Positions 49,601 through 60,600 of a stretch of 64,000 nucleotides of DNA are shown here, in pieces. Position 1 is the first letter of the stretch. The number at the start of each line of letters is the position of its first letter. Location of the stretch: positions 63,309,001 to 63,373,000 of the forward strand of contig CM027384.1 of NCBI GenBank assembly GCA_015680905.1, written 5' to 3'. A program made the translations under genes and the position numbers. This DNA comes from Coptis chinensis. Lineage: Eukaryota > Streptophyta > Magnoliopsida > Ranunculales > Ranunculaceae. The notes beneath the pieces are model-generated. The model worked only from the letters and a program-made list of their open reading frames with translations. It made no database searches and was not told the DNA's origin.

Positions 49601-52600
49601 ATCTTGCCTTTTGCTATCCTCAAAAGTAGGAATTTGCATTATAAGGATTCTTATCCTTTCAGCCGAGTGGCCCAACCTTGTAATAATGCAAAAACTCCTA
49701 TTTACCTTTTGATTTCTGAGGCAAGCAAAAGTTAGGAAGTCATCTTTAGGGGTCCACCTTAACAAAACATTCTTGTTTGTATTCCTACTTTAAGGATAAG
49801 AATTCTTATCTTGAACAAAATAATGCTTCTTCACTATTCACTTTGGCTTTAGTGAATAATTCAACTCTGCATAGGCCATAGGCACCAATCATGTTTGCCA
49901 ATAAAAAATATCAGTCTTGTCGTACTAGATATTAACAACCAAGTTATTCCTTATTCTTTAGAGGAAGTAGTCTTGAGCTTTTGTTGAGCCTTATATGAAA
50001 TATATCCCATATGGTATCTTCAGTAGGTTCCTCTGGAGGATTAGAAGAAACTGGATAAATTTGAGTGAGGGCTTCAGTAAGGTTAAAATTGTCACCCAAA
50101 TCTTCCTCTGGCCGACTTTCTCCTGCTAGGCAAACAAATTGATTTGCCTCTTCCTGACTATTATTAGATGTCATAGAGACATCATCTTGCTGAGAGGACA
50201 GTACTGCAGCTTCTAGAGGTGACTTATCCTTCGTGTTGGAGGATATGGCTTCACACTTGAAGGTGTCTTAAAAGAAGTCATAAAATGACTCTTAAGCTTC
50301 TCCATATATAAATCATTAATTTGGCTCTTTGTAAAATTAGGATTCTAGAATCGAATAAAATTCTTCATCATTTCAAAAGGATTCCCTGTATCCACTTCTT
50401 TTGAAGGATTATTTCTTGGAGTCTATTCAATGAATGATTTTAAATCATTCTTAATGCTAATAATAGCATCTTCGGTTGGAAAAATGATCTACCATCTGGA
50501 ATAGAACTTTCTTTTCAAAACGGGAACTTTAAGGTGATTATATTTACATTTAAAATCCAACTTGAAAATCCAAGGTATACAATATAAGGTATAAAAGATT
50601 AAGGATAGTAATCCTATAAAAATATTTTCTTTCCCCTTTAATTGAGGATAATATTCTATCCATTTTAGAAAGAGATCTAAAAGGTTTTCAGAGAGAATTT
50701 CTAGTTCAGGACCAAAACATTCCTACCATTGAAAAATCCAGTAAGGGTAATCAGTCTTAATTGACTGCGAACATAGTTTAATAAACTATGAGTGTTTCCA
50801 GTGAACATTTTGATATAAAAATGTATTAGTGCAAGCCGAGATATAATCCCAATAATTATAATATATATTTGTCAAATTTGACTTTCTGCATTTGTTGGGA
50901 TCTAGACCCGATTCATTGTAAGAGATAAATCTCTTGAATATAGCCTTACTATAAGCAATAGGACTATATTCAACATCTAGCTTCTGATAAGTATAGGAAA
51001 TTTTCACAGTAGAAGTAGCCCGAGATAATATTTCCTCATAGGTATATCTATGTTTACTGTCGACAACAGGATATTATTGTGTATCAAAATATCTTCTTTG
51101 AATTTCCCAAGGGTCAGGCATCCACTGCTCATCACCTGGTTGAAGATAAATGACTGTTTGATCTGCCCTTTTACTAAGGAGTAAGAACAACCTCTTTCAT
51201 AGACTTTCCTTTCTACCGAGATATCATATTTTGTGAAAGAAGGAAATTCTTCTTCATTATTAAGGAAAGTATATTTTCCTTTGTTTTTTCCCCGGCCTTA
51301 AGTGGTATAACCACGACCTTTGCCTCTCTGGGAAGTACTCATGATCCTTGTAAAAATTCTCGTGTTAGAAAATCTGGTAAAAAATTAAAATCACCTTTGA
51401 TATATTCAATCTCAAAATCAAAGGCAGGAAGATCAGCTTGCCATCTTCGCAGTACAACTTCATGTTCGATAAGCAGTCCTCTGCCATTTTCCTCCATTCC
51501 GACTCCCCATATATGTTGTACCACTGGTTTGTAAGAGCCACAACACACATCACTTGACCTCGACATGACCTTCTTCTCAGGTTTGCTGTACAGAACACCC
51601 TAACTAGCTTCTAGAAGCATGTTTTTTATCAACGGCTTCGCTTCCTGGACTCTCATCCTAGTGAATTCCCCAACCAGCATGGTTCCCTCAGTGAACCTTT
51701 TCAAGTACGTTAACCTCTTGGCCTCTGCAAGCAAATCCTTATCATTCTGGCTCTTAATTTTCAGATTCGAGCATACCGTCTCAGTAGATTTGTCCCCGAA
51801 TTACGGGATATTGATGGTGGGAAAACCTCAAACGGCAAGATCCACTCATCCTTCACACCATACTTAGCTCTGAGAGCTGGTTTTTTCTTCAAATCATGTA
51901 AAGGATGAATGGTTTGTTTGATTTCTTGTTCGTATAATTTTCGAATTGCAAAAGATGATCTATTGTTTTGGTCGTTGATTTATTTGTCAATTAGATTTGT
52001 GACACGTAGCAAGTCAATTTGAGTGGGATTCCAATGGCAACTTTACTTATTCACGTGAGTGTTGCACGAAAGGGGTATTATTGCCATTTCAAAAATACAA
52101 ACAGATTGACCACAATCAACAACCAAAACTAGGACTAAACCCTAATATTCAAGCTTTTCTGGACCAAACCCTAATAAACCAACTATTGTTAGGACCAAAA
52201 TCTAAATACCCCTTTTACTTAGAGCATCATTAACGCATTTCTATTTTGTGTTGTGACACCTCATCAGTTTTGGCAGTTCAAAATTTCTAAAACAAAGGGA
52301 AAAACCAGCGCGGTTTGTGTAAATTTGGGTAAAAAAATTTGGACAGGGCTAGTTGTCCCGTGCGAATCTAAAGTTTTTTAAAACGGGAATAGTTGTCCCG
52401 TCCCCTATTCCACACATTTTATTTAAAACGCGCGCACAAGCTTCCAGTAACATTCCCCGCGAGAGCTTCAGCAAGATAACTCAAAACCCAAATCTTCAAT
52501 CACCAAATAAAAATTCGTTTTTCAACCAAATTTGTTTATGTTTTTTGCAATGGATCAACGTCATCGAGCTGGACGTAAAAAGACTATTATGCGTGGCTCG

Positions 52601-55600
52601 GGGAGTTCAAATCCTCGGGAAAATGAGAGTGAACTCGTACTGGGGATTTCAATTTTCCATGGAGATTGAGTATTGTTGATCATCCGAAGTTGGCTCCCGA
52701 TCCAGACAAGCATGTTTCGTGTTTATATAACACTAACGGAGTAAGTATGAGTTTATGAACGTTGTTCAATTGATTTTGATTTAGAATTGTGTTTAGTATT
52801 TAACGTATACTAACTATTTGATTAAATGCCTCAACGTGTAAAAAATGAGTTCGACGAAATAGAGATGTACAATGCCGAGTATTAAAGACTTCTAGAGTCA
52901 TTTAGTGGAAAGAGGGGAGGAAATGGAGCACGTAAGAGCTCTAATTTTGAGAACACCTTTTGGTCCATTGATATCGTGTACGAGCATTCGGACTGATCGT
53001 CCACTGATATTTGTATTGGCGGAACGATAGTGGCACACCACGCACACTTTTCACCTTCCATGTGGTGAGATTGGTATCACACCACTTGACTTTACAATAC
53101 TAACGAATTTAAGTATGGGCAAGAAGAAGCCAGTTTTGTTTGATTCAAGTATCGAAGATTATTTTGAAAGGTTGAAGACTCTACTGTCTTCGTTGTTTGA
53201 TTTTGAAGGTAGACTTGTTCCAGGGAATATGGATGGCAGATACATTTAGTACCTGCACGTCGGAGAAAAATTCATGCATCGATTAGATGTAGATTATTGT
53301 TTAGAACATGAAGTTGACGCCCTATATTTAGACCCAAACTCTGCGGAGGAGGTTGAGTTTATCAGGATTTTTTTGTTATATTTTTTGGGCCAAGTGGGTG
53401 GGTTTTACAACGAAAAATGGGGTTCAGTTGGTTGGTTAAGCGTCTTTGGTAGACCTTGATAGCTTGGAAGATTTTTGGTAGGGGAGGTGCTTTCATGGCA
53501 CATTTATATCTGAGGGCTTGATTTGTTTGTACAAACAAATCAAATAGAGAAGCAATGCAACGGAATTACTTGGATACTACAGGTAATTCAATAGGATTTA
53601 ACTTTTAAGATATAAACTTTTATTTTGTTAGTTAAATATTATATAATTTAAATTAATTAGATAGACTTTCATTTGATTATTTCAGTACTGGTGGTATGAG
53701 TATTTGGCTTGCTTAAACCCTATACTGCGAGAGGATTGAGATAAGGACTTATGGCCTCGCCCATAGGGATGGGCTACAGACGGTCATGCTAGATTAAGGG
53801 ATGAGGTCCATAATGATCTTCAAACTGCTAGGATCCAAATAGAGACGAAAAGTATGAGATCTATTGTTTGGAGTCCGTAACAAGGTTCTCAATTTGAGAA
53901 TATGTATATATGTCAGCATAGTACTCTAATGTCGTTAAAAAGATTCATATTGCAAGCCCCTGATATACGTGCTTGGTTCTTTGGAGATAGGGTGACTAGG
54001 CAAACCATTGTATATACATATATTCCTGCTCCCCCACCCACAGATATGCGTGCCATAAATGTTTAAGAGAATTTGATTGAACGGTATCGCGTTGAGTACT
54101 TGAGTGTGTGGCCGTGTTTTACAGATTATGTTGATATGAACTCCAGTCTTGATTATGAGACTTATTGGCGGAAAATTTCTAGGAAAAGCATATCTGCGGG
54201 TCCACTGTATAGAGGTGCAAACATGGATGTTGCAACTAGTCAGAGTTTTAGGCGAGACGTCTAATTCCCAGAACCTGCAAGTTCCACAAGAACATCTGGA
54301 GTATATCATGGTTATACACCCCCACCTAGTGATCCATATGACCCATGGTCATACCGCGTTGTTAGTTCTCAGGGAATGGAGACCACATTTTACTTGGAGC
54401 GTTCAGTGCTTGTACCTGAGTTACAACAGTTTAATGAGGTATATTTATATTTCATTATGTTAATTTAAACACACTATGTATATTTAACTTAGATACAATA
54501 TTGACATAATGCAGGAAACAGTGCATGCTCGATTATCAGATGAAATGCAAATCAACCAAGGGATTCGAGCTAGTTTAATTAAGCACACTCAACAGTATTA
54601 TGGCTATTTAGACGAAGAACGAATGCAAAGAGCAAACGCTGAGCGTAGGATGGCTGAGATGACAAACGAATTGGAAGCCTTGGTAATTTTATTATATGTT
54701 TTACATTTTCAATTTTTTTTTATATATCCAATTTTAGATTTTAATTGCATTGTGTTGATGTTTTAGAGAATTGCTACTGATATCCACATTTTAGGTTTTT
54801 GAGAATCTTAACAGGTTTAGGTATATGAATTATGTTGATTAAACAAAGGAGACTATGTCCAAAATTTTTATGCATTAAATTAATTATTACATCACGTTAA
54901 TTTAAATTCAAGATATTTGGGGGCTAGTGAATCTATTCTTTGCGTTAATTATTACATTGTTTTAATTATTATAGCAAGTTTAGAATCTATACATGCTTTT
55001 TGTTATGTAGACAAAAAAATTCTCATGTGAACAATCAAGCACATGTGAACGTGACTAATAAGCCTATGAGATTCCAAGCCAAAACTGCATTGCATAATAA
55101 AAGAAAAATACACTAAAACAAAGGGATCAATTTATACGTTATACGTTAGCATTATTCCCAAAAGGGGATCAATTTATTATTCCTCCGATCAATTTATATT
55201 TGTTAGCATTATTCCCAAAGGGGGATCAATTTATATCCGTTTGCATTATTCCTAAGGGGGATCAATTTATATCCGTTGGCATTTATTCCCAACGGATATA
55301 TTTCTATCTGTTGGAATTTATTCATAACGGATGTATTTCTATCCGTTGGGCCTTTGCATATATATTCAAAGTCATTTTCATTCCTCACTTCAGCTTCTCA
55401 TTTTCATTCTCTCATCTTTCTCAACTTCAATTTCTATCTCAACTTCAACTACCAATATGAGTGGATCAAATATTGTCCACATTTCTACACCTGAGATTTG
55501 TCAGTGGTGTAAGAAAGTTGGTCATTACGCTACTTCATGTCCATACATTAACATCAAATGCCCAAAACCTGAATGCAACGGCATGATGATAGTGGTCATA

Positions 55601-58600
55601 GCTAGCAATGATGATGGAACATTGGAAGACAAACTTCTAAAGTGTGATGTTGATGATTGTCCCTCAAATATCAACATCTATCATTCAAAAAAGGTTGACA
55701 TACCTGTATGTCATTTTTGCAAGGAAGCAGTAGATTTCTGCCCTAGGGTGTGGCTTATGCAATCAATGCAATCCTTTAATGTGTGGTGGAGAAACAAGTC
55801 GTACCTCTTAGAATTTAAGTGTAGGATATGTAATATTTGTATTTTGTTTAATTCCGTAGAATTTTATAAGATGTTTTGTGTTTTTATTTCAAATTAAGTT
55901 GTAATGTTTTTCATTTCTAGTTGAGTTGATTTGTTTTTAATTTCAACTTATAAACAAACACATTTTTTCAAGAAAATATACTTTCATTAAAACAAAATAC
56001 AATTTTATTTAAAGAAAAACATACACGTAAACAATAAAAACAGATTACAACATAAAATTTAAATAAATTAGTACGCTAAAACATAATCTAATACCACTCA
56101 AGTACACGTTCAGGCCCAACGGTACAAAAGCCCAATGTTACTAAAGCCCAACGTTACAAAATCGAGAAAGTTTAATTTTCTATTAAAAAAAAAGAAAAAA
56201 TTGTTGGATAGCAAAAGTAGTCCCGACCCACTCTTGGACGGGTCAAGTTGTCCCGTGCACACCATTTCTATATTTTTCACCATTTTGGTTCCAGTTTTGA
56301 CAATTCTTAAAATCAAAACGATGATTTGACAACGCGTTGGTGACGAAAATTTCTAAATAAATTGTCAACTGTCACATTGAAAATGAAAAATAACAATGCG
56401 TTGATGATGCTCTTACGTACTTATTTTAAGTTAACTTAAGTAACTATTTTTCAGAGAAGGATTGTATATATATAGTAGAGGTGATCTTCATGGTTAGTTG
56501 AATACATCCACAAAAAATTAGGCTATAATTCATGTTGTACGTAAAATTGCGAGGCACGGTATAAACTATGGTGTAAAAAGTATGGTAAACTATGGTATAT
56601 ACGCACTTCACTAAAACGAACTCCAAATGAACTTCACCACTAAAATCAATGAATTAGAAGTTGATTTTTAGTGAAGATGTTCTCCACACAATAGAGATCA
56701 TTCTCACAAAATAGGTCAGCTCATTTGAAGATATACAACCTCGCCAAAAATCGTTTAGAATGTTATGAAATTAACCAATGACTCAGATTTGTTTAATTTC
56801 GATAACACTTTTGACATGGTTAAACATATTCAATTGAGTTGATATTTTTGTGAGGGGTGTTCTCCATCATGAGATGTATGCCTCCACAACAAATTATCCC
56901 TTAATTCATCTTGTAAGTCCACGTTTAGGAGTGGAGTAAGTTTGGAGTCACTATAAGGTGGAGTTCATATAACCATCCCTACATTCTAGGATCAATCTTC
57001 CCTACCCCATTACAACCATCCCCACATTACACACTAAATATAATACAAAAATAGTAAGGAAGTGTTTAAAAAAAAAGGTGAACAGAAAAGACAGAAGCTC
57101 AAAAACCACCACCAAGATATTCAGCTTAAACTATCATTAAGTACTGAGACGAGCTTTCCCGTCAGATAGACAAGAGTATATGTTCAAGATTGAGGACCGG
57201 CACTTCAAAAGGAAATAATGGGTAAGAAACATGTTGTTTGGTTTGAAAAGAAAGAGATGAGAAGTGTCTAGTCTGTATGCCATGTCCATGATTTGAAAAG
57301 TGAGGAAGAGGAGAGAGTCTAACCACATTGATGAGTTGTTTGGAAAAGCTACAACATGAGTCGAACAAGCTGTATTATCCTTAGGACTATTAATAACCGG
57401 CGACAACCAAGTATAAGTTACGCCTTACATCTTATGACCATTTGATACCATGAGCTAGGTTGCGATCAAGGTAATCCCCTGAGCAAATTTAAAAAGTTTA
57501 AGGATCCCAACCGTATACGTTATGTAAAATTTTAGACAATAAAATCAATTGGTCAAAAAGAAAGATGACTACAACCACTTTAAGCACCTATTACAGCCAT
57601 CACAAAGTTGGCAATTAGTTGGTACGATGGAATAAACAAAGCTAAAACCTGCATGCAACGACTGACTTTAGAAGTGATGCCAAGTTTAAGACACACCTGA
57701 ATCAGGATTCATCTGCATGATTCTTGAAGTGTTTCGCTCTACATTCCTCATTAGCAACGGCAAGATTTCGACTTGATCTGTTGAAACTACATCACATCCT
57801 AGTAATGCCATTCCTGAAAGTAGCACACCACATCACAGCCAAAGGGTGGCATGAAGATAAAACATTACAAATAGTACATACTTAAAGCTGAAACAATTCA
57901 ATGTTCATGTTCTTTAGACTATCATTAGTCATTTTGTGAAGAAAGAAAAAATCCTCACCAAATCCAGCTACTCCACAACCAGCTCCAAGTTCAATGACAC
58001 GTTTTCTTTTCAGTTTAGATGGGCAAAATCTACCCTTTCTACAATTCCTTTCCTAAACAATGGAACCACATTATAATAATGTCAGCAGAAAAGAAGACAT
58101 AAATTGGACATAGGTTTAAAATGATTTGATATGAGCATATAACGAAAACTAGAAAAGTTGATAGATCAATAAATAACACATTGTCATTGACAGACTAGAT
58201 TACTGCATTATGAGTCTCTTAAGAGTTCAGAATTACGTTTTCCTTTTTGGTATTATCAAGAGAAGAAATTAACTATAGCATGCATAAAGGGCATAAACCA
58301 CTTTATTCACAATGACAAGCCTTTTTGTATTCTTATGTTTTTGGGAACGCTTGTACAAAGAAGTTAAACTGCTTGAGAATTTGACGTTACCAGAAACTTG
58401 ACAAACACCATTGAGGCATCCCAAACTGTAGTTCCCAGGTGCTTAGAGTTGGGGTCCTGTGACATGGATATCAAAAATGACAAAAGACAACCTTCGTGTA
58501 TCAGGAAAAAGAACAAATGTACTTCTCAGAAGTTACTATTGCAAAACAACAACCTCAACCTCTCATTAGTACAGAGAACCCATTACAAAGTGCTAAATAA

Positions 58601-59418
58601 GAGTTAAAGCATCAAGTTAAGGTGCTAAACTCCAAGACCACAAAATATTTTAGGTGGGTGGGATTTTTGCAAGGAAATTATGAGTTCAATCACTTTCACT
58701 AACATAACGAGTATCAGGAATATCACATTATGTAGTCTTAAGGAAAAAGTGTAAGTGTGTAACTAATAATGAAAAGACCAAACTGTGACGTCATTCTTTT
58801 ATTGGATGGCCATCAGCTGCTAGAGGCCTAGAGTGCACTACGATTCTGCCAAACATGATGATAAAAAACGCCTCCGACTTCAAAATAGTACCAGTGAGGG
58901 CAAGACTGTGCCATTGGGCATAATATATTCCTAAATCCTAAGACAAGCCCCAACCTTTTCATGTTGAGATTTCAATCAGTTGATCCAATAAGAAGACTGG
59001 ATTCACAAATGTAAGAGTGTATGAAAATTTAAAAACTTGAGAGGCCTGAAATGCTGAATGCAACTAAACTACCACCATCAACCAAAAGAAAAGTATTTCC
59101 ATACCTGAGAAAACTGCAGTTGATGGCCAAAAACTTCAAGTTTGATTGCTGATGTGTGTGGAGAATTCAGCCTGAAAATGCACGTTTTCCAATTAAAACA
59201 TGTTCTTGTTGGAGAATTTCCACTAGGTGTATGAAGGTTGTGTTTTTGGCCCAACTCATTCAAACAATAAACACAATGCATTCTAGTCTCACTAATTCCT
59301 AAAAGTGAACAGCCCATCACTCTAAATTGTTGAGTTTTACAAAATAAATCCTTCTTAACAACTAAATAGCTAATCAAAGTTTTTCTACAGTATATTATTA
59401 TTACCTTTCAGCCTCCAT
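43628..59418 (-). CDS. METTL21-type protein methyltransferase (Methyltransf_16)
   Basis: Nine exons on the - strand are 59405-59418 (ATG), 59105-59171, 58391-58456, 57959-58052, 57697-57813, 45628-45728, 44263-44337, 44040-44132 and 43628-43957 (TGA). All junctions are GT-AG and the phases give exactly 957 nt, 318 residues. The class I SAM-binding motif I reads VIELGAGCG (residues 68-76). STDQVEILPLLMRNVERN follows, then VAELDWG (127-133) and the post-motif DYIIGTDIVY (146-155). This is the pattern of METTL21/FAM86-type protein lysine methyltransferases; the target is not known. Exon 9 adds an acidic, Glu-rich C-terminal tail (about 210-318) absent from small family members. Intron 5 (45729-57696) is about 12 kb and full of inserted sequence. 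Exons 7-9 lie in copy B of the duplication; copy A holds dead copies of 7-8. Confidence 0.92.
44715..44840. repeat. Distal end of duplication copy B (intron 6)
   Basis: This matches 41955-42071 (GGCGTGTCCAAGTAACATAG and following). It lacks the hAT-like insertion and so shows the pre-insertion sequence. Confidence 0.88.
45729..46570. other. Start of methyltransferase intron 5, nothing recognised
   Basis: This is AT-rich intronic sequence without a recognisable gene or repeat. Confidence 0.5.
46571..48267. repeat. Large inverted repeat of an F-box gene fragment
   Basis: The left arm (46571-47372) and right arm (47466-48267) are reverse complements with few differences. They are separated by a 93-bp spacer, so a transcript would fold into a hairpin with a stem of about 800 bp. 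Each arm carries an F-box-like N-terminus (IPPELCQKILAHGPLQLL, KFVSNDWELLGYESSFI) and a following piece resembling the F-box-associated region (SSQGIICLCEEH, FYVCKPTTHQLRRP). Both have stops between the two pieces, so neither encodes an intact protein. The structure resembles inverted duplications that can seed small-RNA loci. It lies in intron 5, so it may be transcribed with the host gene. Confidence 0.88.
48262..49622 (+). repeat. Left arm of inverted pararetrovirus-like repeat
   Basis: This is the reverse complement of 49706-51125 with roughly 80-85% similarity by eye, starting GTGGATGCCTGATCC directly at the end of the F-box inverted repeat. Reading frames on the + strand are those found on the - strand of the right arm, all interrupted by stops and frameshifts. 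It is treated as an old endogenous viral copy and is clearly non-functional. Confidence 0.82.
49706..51125 (-). repeat. Right arm of inverted pararetrovirus-like repeat
   Basis: The - strand continues from the RNase H end at 51339-51598 into a second, unrecognised viral-type reading frame. That frame has stops and frame changes throughout (open pieces at 50786-51007 and 49944-50174). The inner ends of the two arms are separated by 83 bp that are themselves partly self-complementary (AAGGATTCTTATCC type). Confidence 0.8.
51339..51598 (-). pseudogene. Endogenous caulimovirid-like RNase H remnant
   Basis: One frame contains an RNase H C-terminal pattern (RRWQADLPAFDFEIEYIKGD followed by a Asp-Phe-Leu-Thr-Arg segment), as in plant pararetroviruses of the Caulimoviridae. 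It runs on toward a second ORF with a basic Gly/Arg-rich start. This layout (polymerase end, then another ORF) would fit an endogenous florendovirus-like copy, but I cannot name the genus securely. No reverse-transcriptase core is present and the frame is truncated upstream, so it is inert. Confidence 0.6.
51603..52218. other. Intronic sequence between viral remnant and TIR element
   Basis: A - strand stretch around 51610-51870 has codon-like composition (open pieces with a Glu/Lys/Arg-rich reading) and may be a fragment of a host gene. I do not recognise it. The rest is plain AT-rich sequence. Confidence 0.3.
52551..54771 (+). pseudogene. Plant mobile domain (MAIN-like) protein, degenerate
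   Basis: Pieces in several frames, with intron-like gaps, follow the order of plant mobile domain proteins. MDQRHRAGRKKT lies near the start. THTFHLPCGEIGITPLDFTI and LSMGKKKPVLFDSSIEDYFE (about 53030-53170) form the characteristic core. FLLYFLGQVGGFYN lies at about 53370-53415. DYVDMNSSLDYETYWRKISR, KSISAGPLYRGANMDVATSQ (54073-54264) and a C-terminal coiled coil (EERMQRANAERRMAEMTNEL, 54509-54766) follow. Stops and frameshifts (for example in 53450-54060) break it. PMD proteins occur both as host silencing factors and as transposon proteins; here the TIR context favours the latter. Confidence 0.72.
55140..55350 (+). repeat. Short tandem repeats upstream of zinc-knuckle ORF
   Basis: About five irregular copies of a unit of roughly 35 bp contain GGGGATCAATTTATATCCGT and GGCATTATTCCCAA, decaying toward the right. 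Confidence 0.85.
55457..55897 (+). CDS. Zinc-knuckle protein in TIR element
   Basis: The ATG at 55457 (MSGSNIVHISTPEICQWCKK) is chosen because upstream sequence is repeat-derived. The frame is open for 146 residues. A CCHC knuckle (C-x2-C-x4-H-x4-C: CQWCKKVGHYATSC, residues about 15-28) is followed by further Cys pairs (KCPKPECNG; KCDVDDC; VCHFCKEAVDFC) suggesting additional zinc-binding modules. The end reads LEFKCRICNICILFNSVEFY and is probably not native. Nucleic-acid binding is expected of the knuckle; no specific function is known. It shares the element and strand with the mobile-domain protein. Confidence 0.6.
   Translation: MSGSNIVHISTPEICQWCKKVGHYATSCPYINIKCPKPECNGMMIVVIASNDDGTLEDKLLKCDVDDCPSNINIYHSKKVDIPVCHFCKEAVDFCPRVWLMQSMQSFNVWWRNKSYLLEFKCRICNICILFNSVEFYKMFCVFISN
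56416..57696. other. Remainder of intron 5, nothing recognised
   Basis: AT-rich sequence. Two segments (about 56483-56545 and 56851-56915) resemble each other loosely (CATCCACAA then TTAATTCATSTTGTA-like), but too weakly to call a repeat. Confidence 0.4.
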
Positions 59419-60067
59419 TGCAAAACTGTGTTGAGAGTTTCTGGCTTTTGTTGTTTTAACGTTTCGAGGAACAGTATAAAAAATTAAGATTTCTGTGCGC
59501 GAGATGTATGGGCTTTGGCTCAGATTTACTCTCACTTTCTCTCTCTTGCGCACTTTAAATTTACTCTTATAATAATCGTTTCAGAAACATTTTATATGTT
59601 TTGTACGCAAATATGGGACTATTTTTTTTTTCTTGGAGTTTATATTCTTGGGCCCATGATAGTTGGACCCAAAATATCTTGATTCTTGAAATTTTAATCC
59701 ATTATAAAGATGGCCTTTAAGATATCGTCAGTGTTACCTTAGGAAATATACAAGTAATATGTTGCTTTCCTTTGTGCTAGTTTTTGAAAAAGAATATTTT
59801 AAGAAATTAAGGATATTTTGCCTAGTGTAGTGGGTGTTCGAAACTTCGAACTACGAGTGCTTGGAAAGAAGTCAGAGAATGCTGGGATACCCAAAAATAA
59901 CTTGCTTATACCAACTTAGTGCGTCTCTAGATATGTAGCCGGGATTTTTCCAACTTTGTCTAGAAGTGGTCTAGAAGCTTTCGGTCCTGTTTTAATAATA
60001 GAATTGCTAGAGGAGAAGGAAATTGTTCGTACCATCGCCATTTAATCACAAGTATATTAAAGTAACT
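59419..60067. other. Methyltransferase upstream region
   Basis: This contains the presumed promoter on the - strand. A pyrimidine-rich tract (CTCTCACTTTCTCTCTCTT-like on +) lies about 110 bp before the ATG, and no clear TATA box was found. Confidence 0.4.
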
Positions 60068-60600
60068 TAAAAGCTTTTGGGACATCCTTGGGGGTTGGAA
60101 AAGGTCAAGGTGTTTTGAATTGCGACAAGGGCCAGAAGACCACTGCAACACATCTATCTATTCTACTCTGTAATGCGGCGTGGGCAAGCGAGCCATTTGC
60201 CTTGGCAAATTCCGTTCGCACCAATTCAGACGATTTTACCCTCTATTTCTATTTTAAAAATACAAGAAAGTAGCTAAATATAAATGTAATAGTTGTTTTA
60301 TTTAGGGGCTAAGAGGTAAAAAATGAAACTTGCTTTATTGATGGCGTGGCCAACTTTTTGATTGAGTTGTCTCTATCAATACAAACTATTGGACGATTCT
60401 GTCCCTATTTTACATCTTCAATTACAAAATAATTGTTTTTATATTATTTTAATATTTGTTATGTTTTAGGGGTAAAAATGTATTTTTTTGAAAAAGTTGG
60501 TCAGTGCAAACTTAAAAGCTTTTGGGACATCCTTGGGGGTTGGAAAAGGTCAAGGTGTTTTGAATTGCGACAAGGGCCAGAAGACCACTGCAACACATCT
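60068..60600 (+). repeat. Direct duplication spanning a Helitron 5' end
   Basis: GCTTTTGGGACATCCTTGGG through GACCACTGCAACACATCT is present at 60070-60155 and 60513-60602 with near identity. The following sequences are also related but diverged. The repeat thus covers about 85 bp outside the Helitron's presumed 5' end plus its body. Confidence 0.88.

Larger units (their letters stand above)
52222..56412. mobile_element. TIR element encoding plant-mobile-domain and zinc-knuckle proteins
   Basis: The ends are inverted: GAGCATCATTAACGCATT at the left and the complement of GAGCATCATCAACGCATT at the right, flanked by TTA on both sides (52219-52221, 56413-56415). A 3-bp TWA duplication points to the PIF/Harbinger type. 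However, instead of a recognisable DDE transposase the interior encodes remnants of a plant mobile domain (MAIN-like) protein and a zinc-knuckle protein, both on the + strand. Subterminal TTGTCCCGT motifs occur near both ends in direct orientation. The class is therefore uncertain: the element may be non-autonomous with captured genes, or a less familiar lineage. Confidence 0.75.

Noticed and set aside
56483..56915. Possible diverged direct repeat after the TIR element
   Set aside because: Similarity is limited to short words and could be chance in AT-rich sequence.
57137..57406. 89-codon - strand ORF in intron 5
   Set aside because: Low-complexity Phe/Leu/Ser-rich translation without a motif. 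It lies within a spliced intron on the same strand.
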